This document shows positions 1 through 9,253 of a DNA stretch of 64,000 nucleotides, piece after piece. Every line of letters starts with the position of its first letter. Position 1 is the first letter of the stretch. The notes beneath the pieces are model-generated. The model was given only the letters and a program-made list of their open reading frames with translations. It had not been told where the DNA came from and did not search any database. Origin of the DNA: CAVOHU01 sp963843385 (GTDB lineage Bacteria; Acidobacteriota; Vicinamibacteria; Vicinamibacterales; JAKQTR01); contig CAWJJY010000003.1 of NCBI GenBank assembly GCA_963843385.1, positions 186,001-250,000 of the forward strand. Reading direction: 5' to 3'. The translations under genes were made by a program, and so were the position numbers.

Positions 1-66
1 GCACGCGTAACTCGGACGGCGAAGCAAGGCCAATTGCGGTCCGCGCCCACGCAGTCATACATCCGC

Positions 67-567
67 TCACGACCCATCTGCCGCCATCGGGTCGGAGACA
101 CCGTGCGCGGCCAGGCCTGCCAGCGTCTTCTCGAATTGCCGTCTGTCCGCCGATACGAGCGCAGCTGCGAGAATCGGCTCGCTCGTTCGACCCGACAGAA
201 AGAGGACGGCATGAGCAATCGCGATCATCTTCAACACGCTGGCTTCCCCCTCCGCGACATACCCCTTCACGGAGTGCTCCTTGTCGCCGAACACCCACTT
301 GCGCAGGCGCACCGCGCCGTTCCATGGGCCCTGAATGTCGATTCGTGCCTCCTCCGACAAGAGGTGAAAGCTGGAGAATCCCTCGCCCCCGTCTCTCTGC
401 ACCGTCTCAAAGAGATGTCGGGCCCAGAGTTCCATGAGTCCGGGAACGAGACCAGAACCGGCAACCTCGCATGTCGAAGGGCATTCGCGGTCGAACGTAT
501 CTCGATACCATACCTCCCAAGAGGTGTCGGGACCTGGATCAGCGAGAGGCTGCTCGGTGCTGGACAT
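67..567 (-). CDS. hypothetical protein, 166 aa
   Basis: I do not recognise a family. The protein is soluble-looking and acidic, with no signal peptide or membrane segment. Its middle is rich in aromatic and charged residues, and the C-terminal third looks helical. The ATG at 567 is preceded on the minus strand by a GAGGAAAC-type Shine-Dalgarno, which supports both the start and the reality of the gene. It is divergent from the DinB-like gene at 826, with about 260 bp between them that must hold both promoters. Codon use matches the neighbours. Nothing in the context suggests a role. Confidence 0.6.
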   Translation of the reverse strand: MSSTEQPLADPGPDTSWEVWYRDTFDRECPSTCEVAGSGLVPGLMELWARHLFETVQRDGGEGFSSFHLLSEEARIDIQGPWNGAVRLRKWVFGDKEHSVKGYVAEGEASVLKMIAIAHAVLFLSGRTSEPILAAALVSADRRQFEKTLAGLAAHGVSDPMAADGS

Positions 568-825
568 GTCGTTTCCTCAACTCAGCCTGCGGTTGCGGCT
601 CATCCGCCGGCAGCAGAGCGGGAAAGGTGCACCTCATCGCCCGACGTCATAATTGACGCGACGACCCTGTCCACATGCCACACAGCCCCTGCTGCTGGGC
701 TATGCGCTGGCGAAGGTCGCAACGGGCGAGATCCTCGCGATTGGCTGGAGGCCGATAGCCGGATCGTCGGATTGAGGCTAGCATGGAACCCAGGAAGGCC
801 CCGAACCTTCAAGGGTGGAGGCTCT

Positions 826-1308
826 ATGGCATTCGATCGCTATTCGCTGAGGCACGTCGTGGCCACGCTCGCCTACCGCGCTGCGAAGACCATGCGGGGG
901 GCCCCCGATGCCTTCAGTTCGTTTCGGGCCGGGCCGTCCTCGAAATCCCCGGTCGAGATCGTCGCGCACATGGGCGACCTGTTCGAATGGGCGCTGCGGA
1001 TGACCAGGGGCGAGCGGCGCTGGACAGCGGCATCGCCACAGGTGTGGCCCGAGGAATGCGCACGGTTCTTCAGGACGCTCAAGGCGCTGGACGATTACCT
1101 CGCATCGGATCAGCCCATCGACTACGAGACTGAACGGATCTTCGCCGGCCCGATCGCCGACGCGCTCACGCACACCGGACAGCTCGCGATGCTGCGCCGG
1201 CTCTCCGGCGCGCCGATGAAGGGCGAGAACTACAGCCGCGCCGACATCCTGGTGGGCCGCATCAGCCTCGACCAGACGCCAGCCAATCCGAAGTACGAGT
1301 TCGACTGA
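826..1308 (+). CDS. DinB-like four-helix protein, 160 aa
   Basis: Probably a DinB/YfiT-superfamily protein, a four-helix bundle that usually binds a metal through three histidines; many act as thiol-dependent transferases. The sequence shows an AHMGDLFEW segment near residue 50 and HTGQLAMLRR near residue 125, which fit the two histidine helices of the fold. Length (160 aa) is normal. I chose the ATG at 826 because GGGTGGAG lies five bases upstream. The reading frame stays open far 5' of this, but that part has no protein-like character. Substrate unknown. The DinB assignment is by motif pattern only. Confidence 0.65.
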   Translation: MAFDRYSLRHVVATLAYRAAKTMRGAPDAFSSFRAGPSSKSPVEIVAHMGDLFEWALRMTRGERRWTAASPQVWPEECARFFRTLKALDDYLASDQPIDYETERIFAGPIADALTHTGQLAMLRRLSGAPMKGENYSRADILVGRISLDQTPANPKYEFD

Positions 1309-1402
1309 CAGTGAGGGGCGGTGTGATCATCCCGGGCGGGCGTGCCAATTGCCGTCGGCTGGCCCGGACGCGCCATGGTGGCGTACTATCCCAAGGAGCA
1401 TG

Positions 1403-2374
1403 ATGACCGACCGGCTCGTATCGCTCGACGATGTGCTCCAGGCAGCCGAACGCATTCGGGGTATGGCGCGGACGACCCCGCTGCTGGAGGTCGAGCTGCT
1501 CCCGGCCGACAAGGCTGCCTGGCCGGGCCCGCTCCATCTGAAGTGCGAGAACTTGCAGCGCAGCGGCGCGTTCAAGATCCGCGGAGCCGCCAACGTCATG
1601 CGCCAGCTGCCGCTCGCAGATTTGCAGCGCGGCGTCATCACGTTTTCGTCGGGCAATCACGGCCTGGCGCTCTCGCTTGCCGCAAAGCTGATGGGCGTGC
1701 CGGCCGTCGTCGTGATGCCGGTCGGCGCGCCGGCGGTCAAGGTCGAGGGCGCCCGATCCTTGGGTGCCGAGATCGTCTTCGAAGGCACGACGACGATCGA
1801 GCGCAAGGCCCGGGCCGAAGCCATCGCCGCGGCGCGTGGGCTCACCGTGGTCCCGCCCTTCGACCACGAGTGGATCGTGGCGGGCCAGGGCACCGTCGGG
1901 CTCGAGATCGTGGCGCAGTGTCCCGAGGTCGAGGCCATCTACGTGCCGGCCAGCGGCGGAGGACTGCTCGCGGGCGTCGCAGTGGCTGCCAAGGGTCTCA
2001 AGCCCGGCGTGAGGGTGATCGGTGTCGAGCCGGAAGGCGCCCCCAAGATGACGCGCTCGCGCGAGGCTGGTCGCCCGGTGACACTCGACCGGTCGGCGAG
2101 CATCGCCGACGGCCTGCTGGCGGTTCGACCCGGCGACATCACGTTCCGCCACGTCCAGGCGCTGGTGGACGAGGTCGTCACCGTCGGGGACGCTGCGATC
2201 GCAGGTGCCGTCTCGTGGCTGTTCAGGCGGGCCCACCTGGTCGCCGAACCCAGCGGCGCCATCACCGTTGCGGCGGCGCTCGCCGACGCACGCACGAGCG
2301 GGGGCCCCCGGGTTGCCGTTGTGAGCGGAGGCAACGTCGAGGCCTCCGCGTTCGCTCGCTACATCGCCGGATGA
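1403..2374 (+). CDS. PLP-dependent threonine dehydratase / serine racemase-like enzyme
   Basis: A fold-type II PLP enzyme of the threonine ammonia-lyase/serine racemase group, which deaminates L-Thr or L-Ser or racemises serine. Lys58 in SGAFKIRGA is the Schiff-base lysine. SSGNHG (82-87) is the substrate loop, and SGGGL (184-188) is the phosphate-binding glycine loop. At 323 aa it lacks the C-terminal ACT domain of biosynthetic IlvA, so the catabolic or racemase type is more likely. AAGGAG at 1393-1398 favours the second ATG of the ATGATG pair (1403) over 1400. It is followed 52 bp later by peptidase T and then a hydantoinase, an amino-acid/peptide catabolic context. The exact substrate cannot be read from sequence. 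Confidence 0.85.
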   Translation: MTDRLVSLDDVLQAAERIRGMARTTPLLEVELLPADKAAWPGPLHLKCENLQRSGAFKIRGAANVMRQLPLADLQRGVITFSSGNHGLALSLAAKLMGVPAVVVMPVGAPAVKVEGARSLGAEIVFEGTTTIERKARAEAIAAARGLTVVPPFDHEWIVAGQGTVGLEIVAQCPEVEAIYVPASGGGLLAGVAVAAKGLKPGVRVIGVEPEGAPKMTRSREAGRPVTLDRSASIADGLLAVRPGDITFRHVQALVDEVVTVGDAAIAGAVSWLFRRAHLVAEPSGAITVAAALADARTSGGPRVAVVSGGNVEASAFARYIAG

Positions 2375-2386
2375 GGCGTTCACCCT

Positions 2387-2410
2387 GGCGTCCGGCCAGG
2401 CGTCCGGCCA
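2387..2410. repeat. perfect tandem duplication of a 12-mer
   Basis: The 12-mer GGCGTCCGGCCA occurs twice head to tail between the PLP enzyme stop and the Shine-Dalgarno of pepT. It contains a short inverted motif (TGGCG/TCCGGCCA) and might be a small hairpin or a slippage duplication. No function is evident. Confidence 0.5.
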
Positions 2411-2426
2411 ACCAAGGGAGCCCGAT

Positions 2427-3686
2427 ATGCCAGGCCGTGAGTCTCTGCTCAACCGATTCGTCCGCTACGCGCAGATCGATACACAGTCGTCGGAGTCCTC
2501 GAAGACCAGCCCTTCGACCGAAAAGCAGAAGGACCTGCTCCGGGTGCTCGTCACCGACCTGAAGGAGGCGGGCCTCGAGGACGCGGCGATGGACGAGTGG
2601 GGCTACGTGTTCGCGACCCTGCCATCAAACGTCCCGGCGTCTCACCCCGCCCACGGCAAGGTGCCCACCATCGGCCTGATCGCGCACGTGGACACCTATC
2701 ACGAAGTGTCGGGCACGAACGTCAAGCCACAGGTTCACGCCGACTACGACGGCAAGGACATCGTCCTTCCCGGCGATCCCACGGTCGTGATCCGGGTGGC
2801 CGACGAGCCCGCGCTGCTCGGGTGCATTGGTTCGACGATCGTCACGAGCGACGGGACCACGCTGCTCGGCGCGGACGACAAGGCGGGCGTGGCCTCGATC
2901 ATGGAGGCTGTGACACGCCTGAGCCGGGAGCCGGAGTGGCTGCACGGCCCGATCCGCGTGGGATTCACGCCCGACGAGGAGGTCGGGCGCGGGACCGAGC
3001 ATTTCGACGTCAGGGCGTTTGCGGCCGATGTGGGCTACACCATCGACGGCGCCGATCTCGGCTCGCTCGAGGCCGAGACCTTTTGCGCCGACTCGGCGTT
3101 CGTGACCGTGAAGGGCGCCGACGTGCATCCTGGCTACGCGAAGAACAAGATGGTCAATGCGGTGCGCGTGATGAACGCCCTGGTCATGGCGCTGCCTGAG
3201 AACCGTGCGCCCGAGACCACCGAAGGCCGCGAGGGTTATCTGCACCCGATTACGGTGTCTGGCAACGTGTCGGAGGCCAAAGCGCACTTCCTCGTGCGTG
3301 ACTTTGCCGAGGACGGGCTCCACGAGCTCGAGGGCGTGCTGAAAAGCGCCGCCGAGCAGGTCGAGCGGCAGTACCGCGGCAGCAGCATCGACATCGAAAT
3401 CAAACAGGCGTACCGCAACATGAAGTACGCCCTCAAGGCCGATCCGCGCGTGGTGGATTACGCCGACGAGGCGATCCGCCGCGCCGGCGTCGTGCCGAAG
3501 CGGACCTCGATTCGCGGGGGCACCGACGGATCGCGGCTGTCGTTCATGGGCCTGCTCACCCCGAACCTGTTCAACGGCGCGATGGCCTTCCACAGCAAGA
3601 AGGAATGGGTGCCGCTCGAATGGATGGAGAAATCGGCGGAGACCATTCTCCAGCTGCTCACCGTGTGGGTGGAACATTCGGTCTGA
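2427..3686 (+). CDS. pepT: peptidase T (tripeptide aminopeptidase)
   Basis: A cytoplasmic M20B zinc aminopeptidase that releases the N-terminal residue of tripeptides. The metal and catalytic set is visible: HVDT (His87, Asp89), LLGADDKAG with bridging Asp150, PDEEVG with general base Glu184 and Glu185, IDG with Asp207, and a C-terminal FHSKKEW with His389. Length (419 aa) is near the family norm of about 410. AAGGGAG lies about six bases before the ATG. It sits between the PLP enzyme and the hydantoinase on the same strand with short gaps, consistent with a peptide/amino-acid salvage operon. Confidence 0.93.
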   Translation: MPGRESLLNRFVRYAQIDTQSSESSKTSPSTEKQKDLLRVLVTDLKEAGLEDAAMDEWGYVFATLPSNVPASHPAHGKVPTIGLIAHVDTYHEVSGTNVKPQVHADYDGKDIVLPGDPTVVIRVADEPALLGCIGSTIVTSDGTTLLGADDKAGVASIMEAVTRLSREPEWLHGPIRVGFTPDEEVGRGTEHFDVRAFAADVGYTIDGADLGSLEAETFCADSAFVTVKGADVHPGYAKNKMVNAVRVMNALVMALPENRAPETTEGREGYLHPITVSGNVSEAKAHFLVRDFAEDGLHELEGVLKSAAEQVERQYRGSSIDIEIKQAYRNMKYALKADPRVVDYADEAIRRAGVVPKRTSIRGGTDGSRLSFMGLLTPNLFNGAMAFHSKKEWVPLEWMEKSAETILQLLTVWVEHSV

Positions 3687-3721
3687 GGACCGCAACGCTC
3701 GAGACGCGCCAACCTGCACAC

Positions 3722-5101
3722 ATGGACACCCTGCTCGTCGCCAACGGAACCGTCGTGACCGCGTCGGGCACGTCCCGCGCGGACGTGCTGGTGGAAGGCG
3801 ATCGCATCGCTGCAATCGGCTCCATCCCGCGGCCCCCTGCCGCCCGCGTCATCGAAGCCGCGGGCAAGCTGGTTCTGCCGGGCGGCATCGACGTGCACAC
3901 CCATCTCGACTTGCCCTTCTCGGACACGTCGTCGTCAGACGATTTCCGGTCCGGCACGATCGCCGCCGCCTGCGGCGGCACGACCTGCATCATCGACTAC
4001 GCGACGCAGAAGGCGGGTGGGCGACTCCGGGCGGCCCTCGACGAGTGGATGGGCCGCGCAGACGGCGCGTCGGTCATCGACTACGGATTCCACATGACCA
4101 TCGTCGAGATGACCGACGAGGTGGAGCGTGAAATGGACGAGATGGTCGCGGAAGGCGTCCCCTCGTTCAAGGTCTTCATGGCCTACCGGGGCCGGATGAT
4201 GCTCGACGATGGCAGCATCTTCCGGGTGTTGAGGAAGACAGCCGGCAACGGCGGCCTGGTGTGCCTGCACGCCGAGAACGGCGACGTGATCGATGTCCTG
4301 GTGCGTGACGCGCTCCGGCAGGGCCACGCGGAGCCCAGGTACCATGCCCTCACGCGGCCCCCCGCGCTCGAAGGCGAGGCAACATCGAGGGGCTGCCGGC
4401 TGGCGGCGCTGGCCGGCGCGCCGATCTACGTCGTGCACGTCACCGCCGCGGAGGCGGTCGAGGCCCTTGCGGCCGCCCGCCGTGCCGGTCAGCCCGCCTA
4501 CGGGGAGACGTGCCCGCAATATCTCTGTCTGACCGAACAGGCGTACAACGAACCCGGGTTTGGCGGGGCCAAGTACGTGATGAGCCCTCCCCTGCGATCA
4601 CAATCCGCACAGGACCGCCTCTGGCTCGCGTTGTCGAGTGACGAGCTTCAGACCATCGCCACCGATCACTGCCCCTTCAACCTCCACGGCCAGAAGGAGC
4701 GCGGCCTGCACGATTTCTCGAAGATCCCGAACGGCGCGCCGGGGATCGAAACGCGGATGAGCCTGATCTACGACGCCGGCGTTCGCACCGGCCGCATCTC
4801 ACTGACCCGGTTCGTCGAGCTCCTCTCGACGAACCCCGCCAGGCTGTTCGGCCTCTATCCGCGAAAGGGCGAGCTGGCGGCGGGGGCCGACGCCGATCTC
4901 GTCGTCTTCGACCCCGAGCGGAAGGTCACCTTGTCGGCGTCGACGCTGCACATGCGGGTGGACTACAACCCGTTCGAAGGGCGTACGGTCGTCGGGGCGG
5001 TTGACACGGTGCTGTCGCGCGGCCGCGTGATGGTCGAGCTGGGCCGGTTCACCGGCGTGACCGGCGGCGGGCGATTCGTTCCGCGCGCACCCCGCGCGTG
5101 A
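3722..5101 (+). CDS. hydA: dihydropyrimidinase / D-hydantoinase
   Basis: A cyclic amidohydrolase that opens the ring of dihydropyrimidines or 5-substituted hydantoins. Metal-site residues are present: DVHTHLD (His59, His61), the carbamylated lysine in SFKVFMAY (Lys150), CLHAENGD (His183), VVHVTA, and TDHC carrying the catalytic aspartate. Length is 459 aa, typical of the family. The reading frame is open back to 3605, but that part overlaps pepT, and the homologous N-terminus (MDTLLVANGTVVT) begins at ATG 3722, 35 bp after pepT. D-hydantoinase and dihydropyrimidinase cannot be separated by sequence. No carbamoylase or dihydropyrimidine dehydrogenase gene is adjacent. Confidence 0.9.
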   Translation: MDTLLVANGTVVTASGTSRADVLVEGDRIAAIGSIPRPPAARVIEAAGKLVLPGGIDVHTHLDLPFSDTSSSDDFRSGTIAAACGGTTCIIDYATQKAGGRLRAALDEWMGRADGASVIDYGFHMTIVEMTDEVEREMDEMVAEGVPSFKVFMAYRGRMMLDDGSIFRVLRKTAGNGGLVCLHAENGDVIDVLVRDALRQGHAEPRYHALTRPPALEGEATSRGCRLAALAGAPIYVVHVTAAEAVEALAAARRAGQPAYGETCPQYLCLTEQAYNEPGFGGAKYVMSPPLRSQSAQDRLWLALSSDELQTIATDHCPFNLHGQKERGLHDFSKIPNGAPGIETRMSLIYDAGVRTGRISLTRFVELLSTNPARLFGLYPRKGELAAGADADLVVFDPERKVTLSASTLHMRVDYNPFEGRTVVGAVDTVLSRGRVMVELGRFTGVTGGGRFVPRAPRA

Positions 5102-5131
5102 GGCCGGCGACGGACCCGCGACGCCGCGAGC

Positions 5132-6442
5132 CTACTTCCGCATCCCCATCTGCAGCGAACGGCGCAGGGCTTCCGCCATCCGGTTCAGCTTCACGTCGGT
5201 CTTGAATCCGACCGACTGCGCGGCGCCGACCATGATCGCGTAGGCCACCTTGGTCGGGACCTCGAGCTTCTGCGCCGTTTCGAGGATCACCGCCGCCTCG
5301 GCATCCATCAGCGCGCCGTCGGCCAGCGCGATGTCGGTCAGCCGCGACAGGATGAACTTGCGATCCTCGGCGTCGCCCTCCGTCCGGATGACCTCGATGG
5401 CCTCGGGCAGCCGCGCATTGATTTGCTCCTGGTCGGTGACGATCTCATTCTCCGGCTCGTCGGTGAACCAGCGATGGAGGATCTGAACGAGGATCTTCAC
5501 CTCTTCGTCGGCCACGTCCTTGTCGGCTCCGAGCAGCAGCGCGCCGGCCATTGCGACGACGCGCATGATGGCGAGGTGGGTGGGCTTGTAGGGATACCGC
5601 CGCGTCAGTCGTACCAGCTCGTCGACGGCATCCTCGACCTCATCGTCGCCAAGCGTCGGGCCCTCGACGGGGAATCCGGCGCGCTTCGCCTTCTCCGAGC
5701 GGGAGAACAGCTCCGCCGCCTTCAGGCGGATCGGCAGCAGGGGATGCGACGCGAACGCCTCCTCCATCATCTCGGGGTGGCCCTTGATCTCGTCAACCTG
5801 GCTCACCAGGGCCTGGACGTCCAGGTTGAGGTTCTTTTCACTCAGCCCGAAGGTCGCCTTGAGCAGCGAGGTCGCCGTCGCGCGGAAGTCGCGGCTCGCG
5901 ATCACGCTGACCCGGTCCGCGCTGATCTCCGCTTTCTTGCGCCAGCGGAGGAAGAGACTTTCCCCGAGCGGGGGCAGCACGGTCATCGACGGGTTCTCGG
6001 CGTCGGTCGAGATCAGCGCGGCGAGCCGGTTGTTGCCGAACAGGATGTGCCCGAGCTCGTGCGCCAGGATCGATTTCATCTCGGCGTCGTCCAGTTTCTC
6101 GAGCGCCCTGGCGGTGATGCCGATGAGGGAGTAGGTTACCGACTTGCGGACATCGAGCATCGCAAACGCATTGATCTCGGGCGACGGCAGGCAGAACACC
6201 TCGGCCTGAGCCTCGATCCCCAGCGCCACGCACATTTCCTGGAAGACGCGGTAGATGCGCGGTGAGAGCCGCTCGCTCAGGCGGATGCCGTCCTTGATCA
6301 GGCGCTCTCGGATGCCCTGGTCGATCTGTCGCCGGTTCTCCTCGAATGTCTCGAGATAGTCCGTCACGCGATAGGTCGTCACCAGCTCTTCGACATCGCG
6401 GGCATCGCCGCGATACCGCACGTCCTGCCAGTTGATCGCCAT
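5132..6442 (-). CDS. M48-family zinc metalloprotease with C-terminal TerB-like domain
   Basis: A fused protein. Residues about 1-240 are an M48/HtpX-like peptidase with HELGH (His128, Glu129, His132) and third ligand Glu172 in AEISADR. Residues about 290-435 resemble a TerB/DUF533 helical domain, with acidic ADKDVADEE and ADGALMDAEA segments. No transmembrane helices are obvious, unlike HtpX, so a soluble protease is likely. I chose ATG 6442 (MAINWQ), which has a GAGG seven bases upstream. ATG 6520 or 6544 would add 26-34 residues of low-conservation sequence. It converges with hydA, with 30 bp between. Target unknown. The TerB domain often accompanies stress or envelope proteins, but this is inference. 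Confidence 0.82.
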   Translation of the reverse strand: MAINWQDVRYRGDARDVEELVTTYRVTDYLETFEENRRQIDQGIRERLIKDGIRLSERLSPRIYRVFQEMCVALGIEAQAEVFCLPSPEINAFAMLDVRKSVTYSLIGITARALEKLDDAEMKSILAHELGHILFGNNRLAALISTDAENPSMTVLPPLGESLFLRWRKKAEISADRVSVIASRDFRATATSLLKATFGLSEKNLNLDVQALVSQVDEIKGHPEMMEEAFASHPLLPIRLKAAELFSRSEKAKRAGFPVEGPTLGDDEVEDAVDELVRLTRRYPYKPTHLAIMRVVAMAGALLLGADKDVADEEVKILVQILHRWFTDEPENEIVTDQEQINARLPEAIEVIRTEGDAEDRKFILSRLTDIALADGALMDAEAAVILETAQKLEVPTKVAYAIMVGAAQSVGFKTDVKLNRMAEALRRSLQMGMRK

Positions 6443-6700
6443 GGCAACCTCGGAGAAGAGACGTCCGGCCGCCTTGCGCGCCCGACCGTCTCGGGAGGAA
6501 TCGACGTGCGAGGCGGTCATCGGGGGCGGTCCTCGCTTGGGCATCTTACCTCAGGCCGCCCGTCAGGGTTTCTCACGACAATTCACGGCGCGCTCACGAC
6601 ACGACGAGCACGGCGGACTATTGTAAGGGCGAGCGGCGATCGAGGACGTGTCCCAGGAGTCGGGCTGCGGCGGATTTCACTGTCGGCGCGAGGAGGACGT

Positions 6701-7072
6701 ATGAATGGAGCGAGCCGGTGGTCGAGAAGGCTGGTTATCGCGGGACTGGTGGCCATGGTGGCCGGCGCCCTCGATCCGCTCGAGGGATCGGTCGTCATCC
6801 TGGCCGGAACGGCCGTGGCTGCTCTCGGAGCACTCTGGGGCGAGAGCCGCCACCGGGTCCTGCTCTCTTGGTCCGTCATCCTGACGGCGCTCGGAGTTGG
6901 CGCCCTGTGGGGGCTGAGCGCCCTGGGCGGAATCGGGGGCAACACGGGCCGTTCATACTGGTGGGCGCTCGTCTTCCTGCCCTATCCGATTGGCTGGGTG
7001 ATGGGACTCTTCGGCGCAGTCCGGAGCCTGAGGGAGGGCTCCAGGCGAGCCGCCCCGTCAGCGGGACCGTGA
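6701..7072 (+). CDS. small integral membrane protein, 123 aa
   Basis: I do not recognise a family. Four hydrophobic stretches are visible: about residues 11-25, 28-45, 52-75 and 87-105. A positively charged C-terminal tail is probably cytoplasmic. A strong AGGAGG at 6691-6696, four bases before the ATG, makes this a real gene. It is transcribed away from the M48 protease and converges with the AAA ATPase whose stop is at 7158. No functional motif. Confidence 0.7.
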   Translation: MNGASRWSRRLVIAGLVAMVAGALDPLEGSVVILAGTAVAALGALWGESRHRVLLSWSVILTALGVGALWGLSALGGIGGNTGRSYWWALVFLPYPIGWVMGLFGAVRSLREGSRRAAPSAGP

Positions 7073-7157
7073 TCGGCCGGACCGGACGGCTGACCCCGGC
7101 GTGCGGCCGGGGATCTGCGCCGCGCCGGGCACCTGTCGAGCGCGGGCGGGTGGAGGG

Positions 7158-9101
7158 TCAGTCGGCCAGCAGGCTGTTGAGATCGCGAAAGAGCTTCTCG
7201 AAGTTCGAAAAGGCCGTTGCCAGGTCTGGCAGGGTGAGACGGAGCGTCGAAGCGTTCTCCACGAGAAACGAGGCCGGCGCGAACCGATCGAACCGCGGCG
7301 TCCAGTCGGGTTGCACCGCGAAACAGCGCTCGACCTCCCCGACCACGCGCAGCGGCGCCCCATCGACGGGCTCCTCGGGAACAATCGGCGCCTCCTTCAG
7401 TCCGTAGCAGGCGTGGACCAGATCCCTGTAGCAGCGGCGCCCGAGCAGGTCCTCGACCTGCGCGTCCTCGTGTTCCACGTAGAGCGACGGGCGGAGGATA
7501 CGGCCGAACGGCAGCAGGCCCTGCTCCCAGAGGCCCTGCAGCCTGTGCCGATCGTGGAGCAGTCCGTCGGTCAGCACGGCGATCTTGAGATCGTCGGACC
7601 CGAAGAGGGCGGCAAACGGCGCGACCTTGTCCAGGCCTCCGGCCGGCACCAGCGACCATTCCGGATCGAGCGATGCGCGCCCCTGCAGCTGCAGTTCGCG
7701 CGAGAACCACTTCAGGTAGAGCACGTCGCTGGCCTGATCGACCAGCAGCGTCCGCGGCGAGACGAACGCGCTCCGCGCGACGTCGTAGGACAGCGCGGCC
7801 CGCAGCGGAAACAGCGTGTCGGCGTCCGAGCTGAGCACGCGATCCCCGACCTTGGTGCCCAGCACGTTGTCGCCCTCGCTGGTGTCCTCGACCGTGCGAA
7901 TCCCCGCGATGTGGTCCACGTCGATCATGAACGGCGAGTGGGTCGAGTACACGACCTGGTAGGACGGCAGCAGCCGCTCCCGGATGAACCGCATCATGTC
8001 CATCTGCGCGCGGGCGTGCAGGCTCAGGCCCGGCTCGTCGAGCAGGACGATGAAGTGGTGATCGTCGCCTTTCCGCAGGTACGACAGCCAGACGAGGAAC
8101 GAGAAGAACCAGATGAACCCCGAGCTCCGCTCGTCGAAGCTCAGCGTGACGTTGTGCCGGCGGTTGCGAATGCGCGTCCGCAGCACGTAGCCCGTGTTGA
8201 ACGGCGGCGGATCGAGCGGCCGCGCGGCATCGCACCGGAAGTCCACCTCGAGGTGCCGATCCTGGCTCCAGTACTCGAGGACCTCCCTGGAGATTCGCGC
8301 GGACACCGATTCCAGCTCGGCCACCAGGGTCTCGAACTGGCCAATCGACTGCAGCTCTTCGAGCGAGCTCCCCGCCAGGTTGAGCAGGGCCAGAAAGACG
8401 CTGTCGACTATGGTCAGCCGCCCGGTCGCCTCGCGCCGCTGCAACTCGTCGATCGAAACCTCCGCCGGCAGGCGGTGGTACTCGGCGAAGTAGAGGAACT
8501 TGGGCAGCCGCGAGGTCAGCAGGGCGTGGACCCGCTGCACGACCGACCCTTCGGGGAACTTCTGCTCGACCTCGGCGAGGAGCGCCGCCTGAGTGGGCGT
8601 CAGGTTCTCGAGGGCCGCCAGCGCGCGCATGAGGTCATAGAGCGTCGTCGCGGACCAGAGGGCATGCACTTCGTCCTGATCGAGGTGGGCGGATCGCATG
8701 AGATGCCCGAGCAGACGGCGCTCATCGATCTCGGCGTGCCAGGTCAGGCGGTTGTCGTACCCCTTGGTCACCACCACCTGCGTGTTGGTGACCACGTCGG
8801 TGCCGAACTCCTTCTCGATGGCCGCCATGTCGGCGTCGTCCAGGCGCCAGACGGCGGTGACGACTCGGGCCGGGTTGATCCTGCTCTTCTGCCGGTAGCT
8901 GGCCCACCGGCGGCGCGGGAACTCGATGTCGTGGAAATCGGCGTCGGAGGCCACCACCGGGTTGAGCCGGTAGAGCGCCCGGAGGATCGCCGTCTTGCCG
9001 GACTCGTTCTTGCCGAGCAGGCCCGTCAACGCTCTCACCGAGAACTCGGTGGAATCGTCGATGCACTTGAAGTTCTCGATGCGCAGGGATTCCAGGACCA
9101 T
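7158..9101 (-). CDS. OLD-like AAA/ABC-type ATPase with degenerate TOPRIM-like C-terminus
   Basis: An ABC-class ATPase of the OLD/RecF-like group, 647 aa. The N-terminus MVLESLRIENFKCI is the typical first strand. Walker A is GKNESGKT (residues 30-37), the ABC signature region is ERSSGFIWFF, and Walker B is IVLLDEPG (near 350) followed by a YSTHSPFMI H-loop (near 380). From about 450 to 560 the layout follows an OLD TOPRIM domain, but the usual VEGxSD is VDQASD and the usual DxD is DGL, so nuclease metal residues look altered. The start is placed at ATG 9101, where homology begins. A good promoter lies at 9133-9161. No partner helicase (GajB-like) or methylase is adjacent. Function is open: defence, repair or a regulatory ATPase. 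Confidence 0.8.
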   Translation of the reverse strand: MVLESLRIENFKCIDDSTEFSVRALTGLLGKNESGKTAILRALYRLNPVVASDADFHDIEFPRRRWASYRQKSRINPARVVTAVWRLDDADMAAIEKEFGTDVVTNTQVVVTKGYDNRLTWHAEIDERRLLGHLMRSAHLDQDEVHALWSATTLYDLMRALAALENLTPTQAALLAEVEQKFPEGSVVQRVHALLTSRLPKFLYFAEYHRLPAEVSIDELQRREATGRLTIVDSVFLALLNLAGSSLEELQSIGQFETLVAELESVSARISREVLEYWSQDRHLEVDFRCDAARPLDPPPFNTGYVLRTRIRNRRHNVTLSFDERSSGFIWFFSFLVWLSYLRKGDDHHFIVLLDEPGLSLHARAQMDMMRFIRERLLPSYQVVYSTHSPFMIDVDHIAGIRTVEDTSEGDNVLGTKVGDRVLSSDADTLFPLRAALSYDVARSAFVSPRTLLVDQASDVLYLKWFSRELQLQGRASLDPEWSLVPAGGLDKVAPFAALFGSDDLKIAVLTDGLLHDRHRLQGLWEQGLLPFGRILRPSLYVEHEDAQVEDLLGRRCYRDLVHACYGLKEAPIVPEEPVDGAPLRVVGEVERCFAVQPDWTPRFDRFAPASFLVENASTLRLTLPDLATAFSNFEKLFRDLNSLLAD

Positions 9102-9132
9102 GTCGGGTACCGACCCTCCTCGACCGCCGCAA

Positions 9133-9161
9133 GATGTAGCTGCTGCACGGCCTTTTGTCAA
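9133..9161 (-). promoter_or_regulatory. sigma70-type promoter for the OLD-like ATPase
   Basis: On the minus strand TTGACA (9161-9156), a 17-nt spacer and TACATC (9138-9133) form a near-consensus promoter. It leaves a leader of roughly 25 nt before the ATG at 9101. Confidence 0.6.
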
Positions 9162-9202
9162 GCCGCACCGGGCCGAAACCTGCCATCCCGAGGGCGCCGC
9201 AG

Positions 9203-9231
9203 TTCGGATTCTGGAGCGTCTGCACTACAAT
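9203..9231 (+). promoter_or_regulatory. candidate promoter for the TRAP transporter operon
   Basis: TTCGGA, a 17-nt spacer and TACAAT lie just before the TatT-like lipoprotein gene. The start of transcription would fall about 15 nt before ATG 9254. The -35 is weak and the -10 is good. Confidence 0.45.
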
Positions 9232-9253
9232 GTTTGGTTGGATTGGTGATTTC

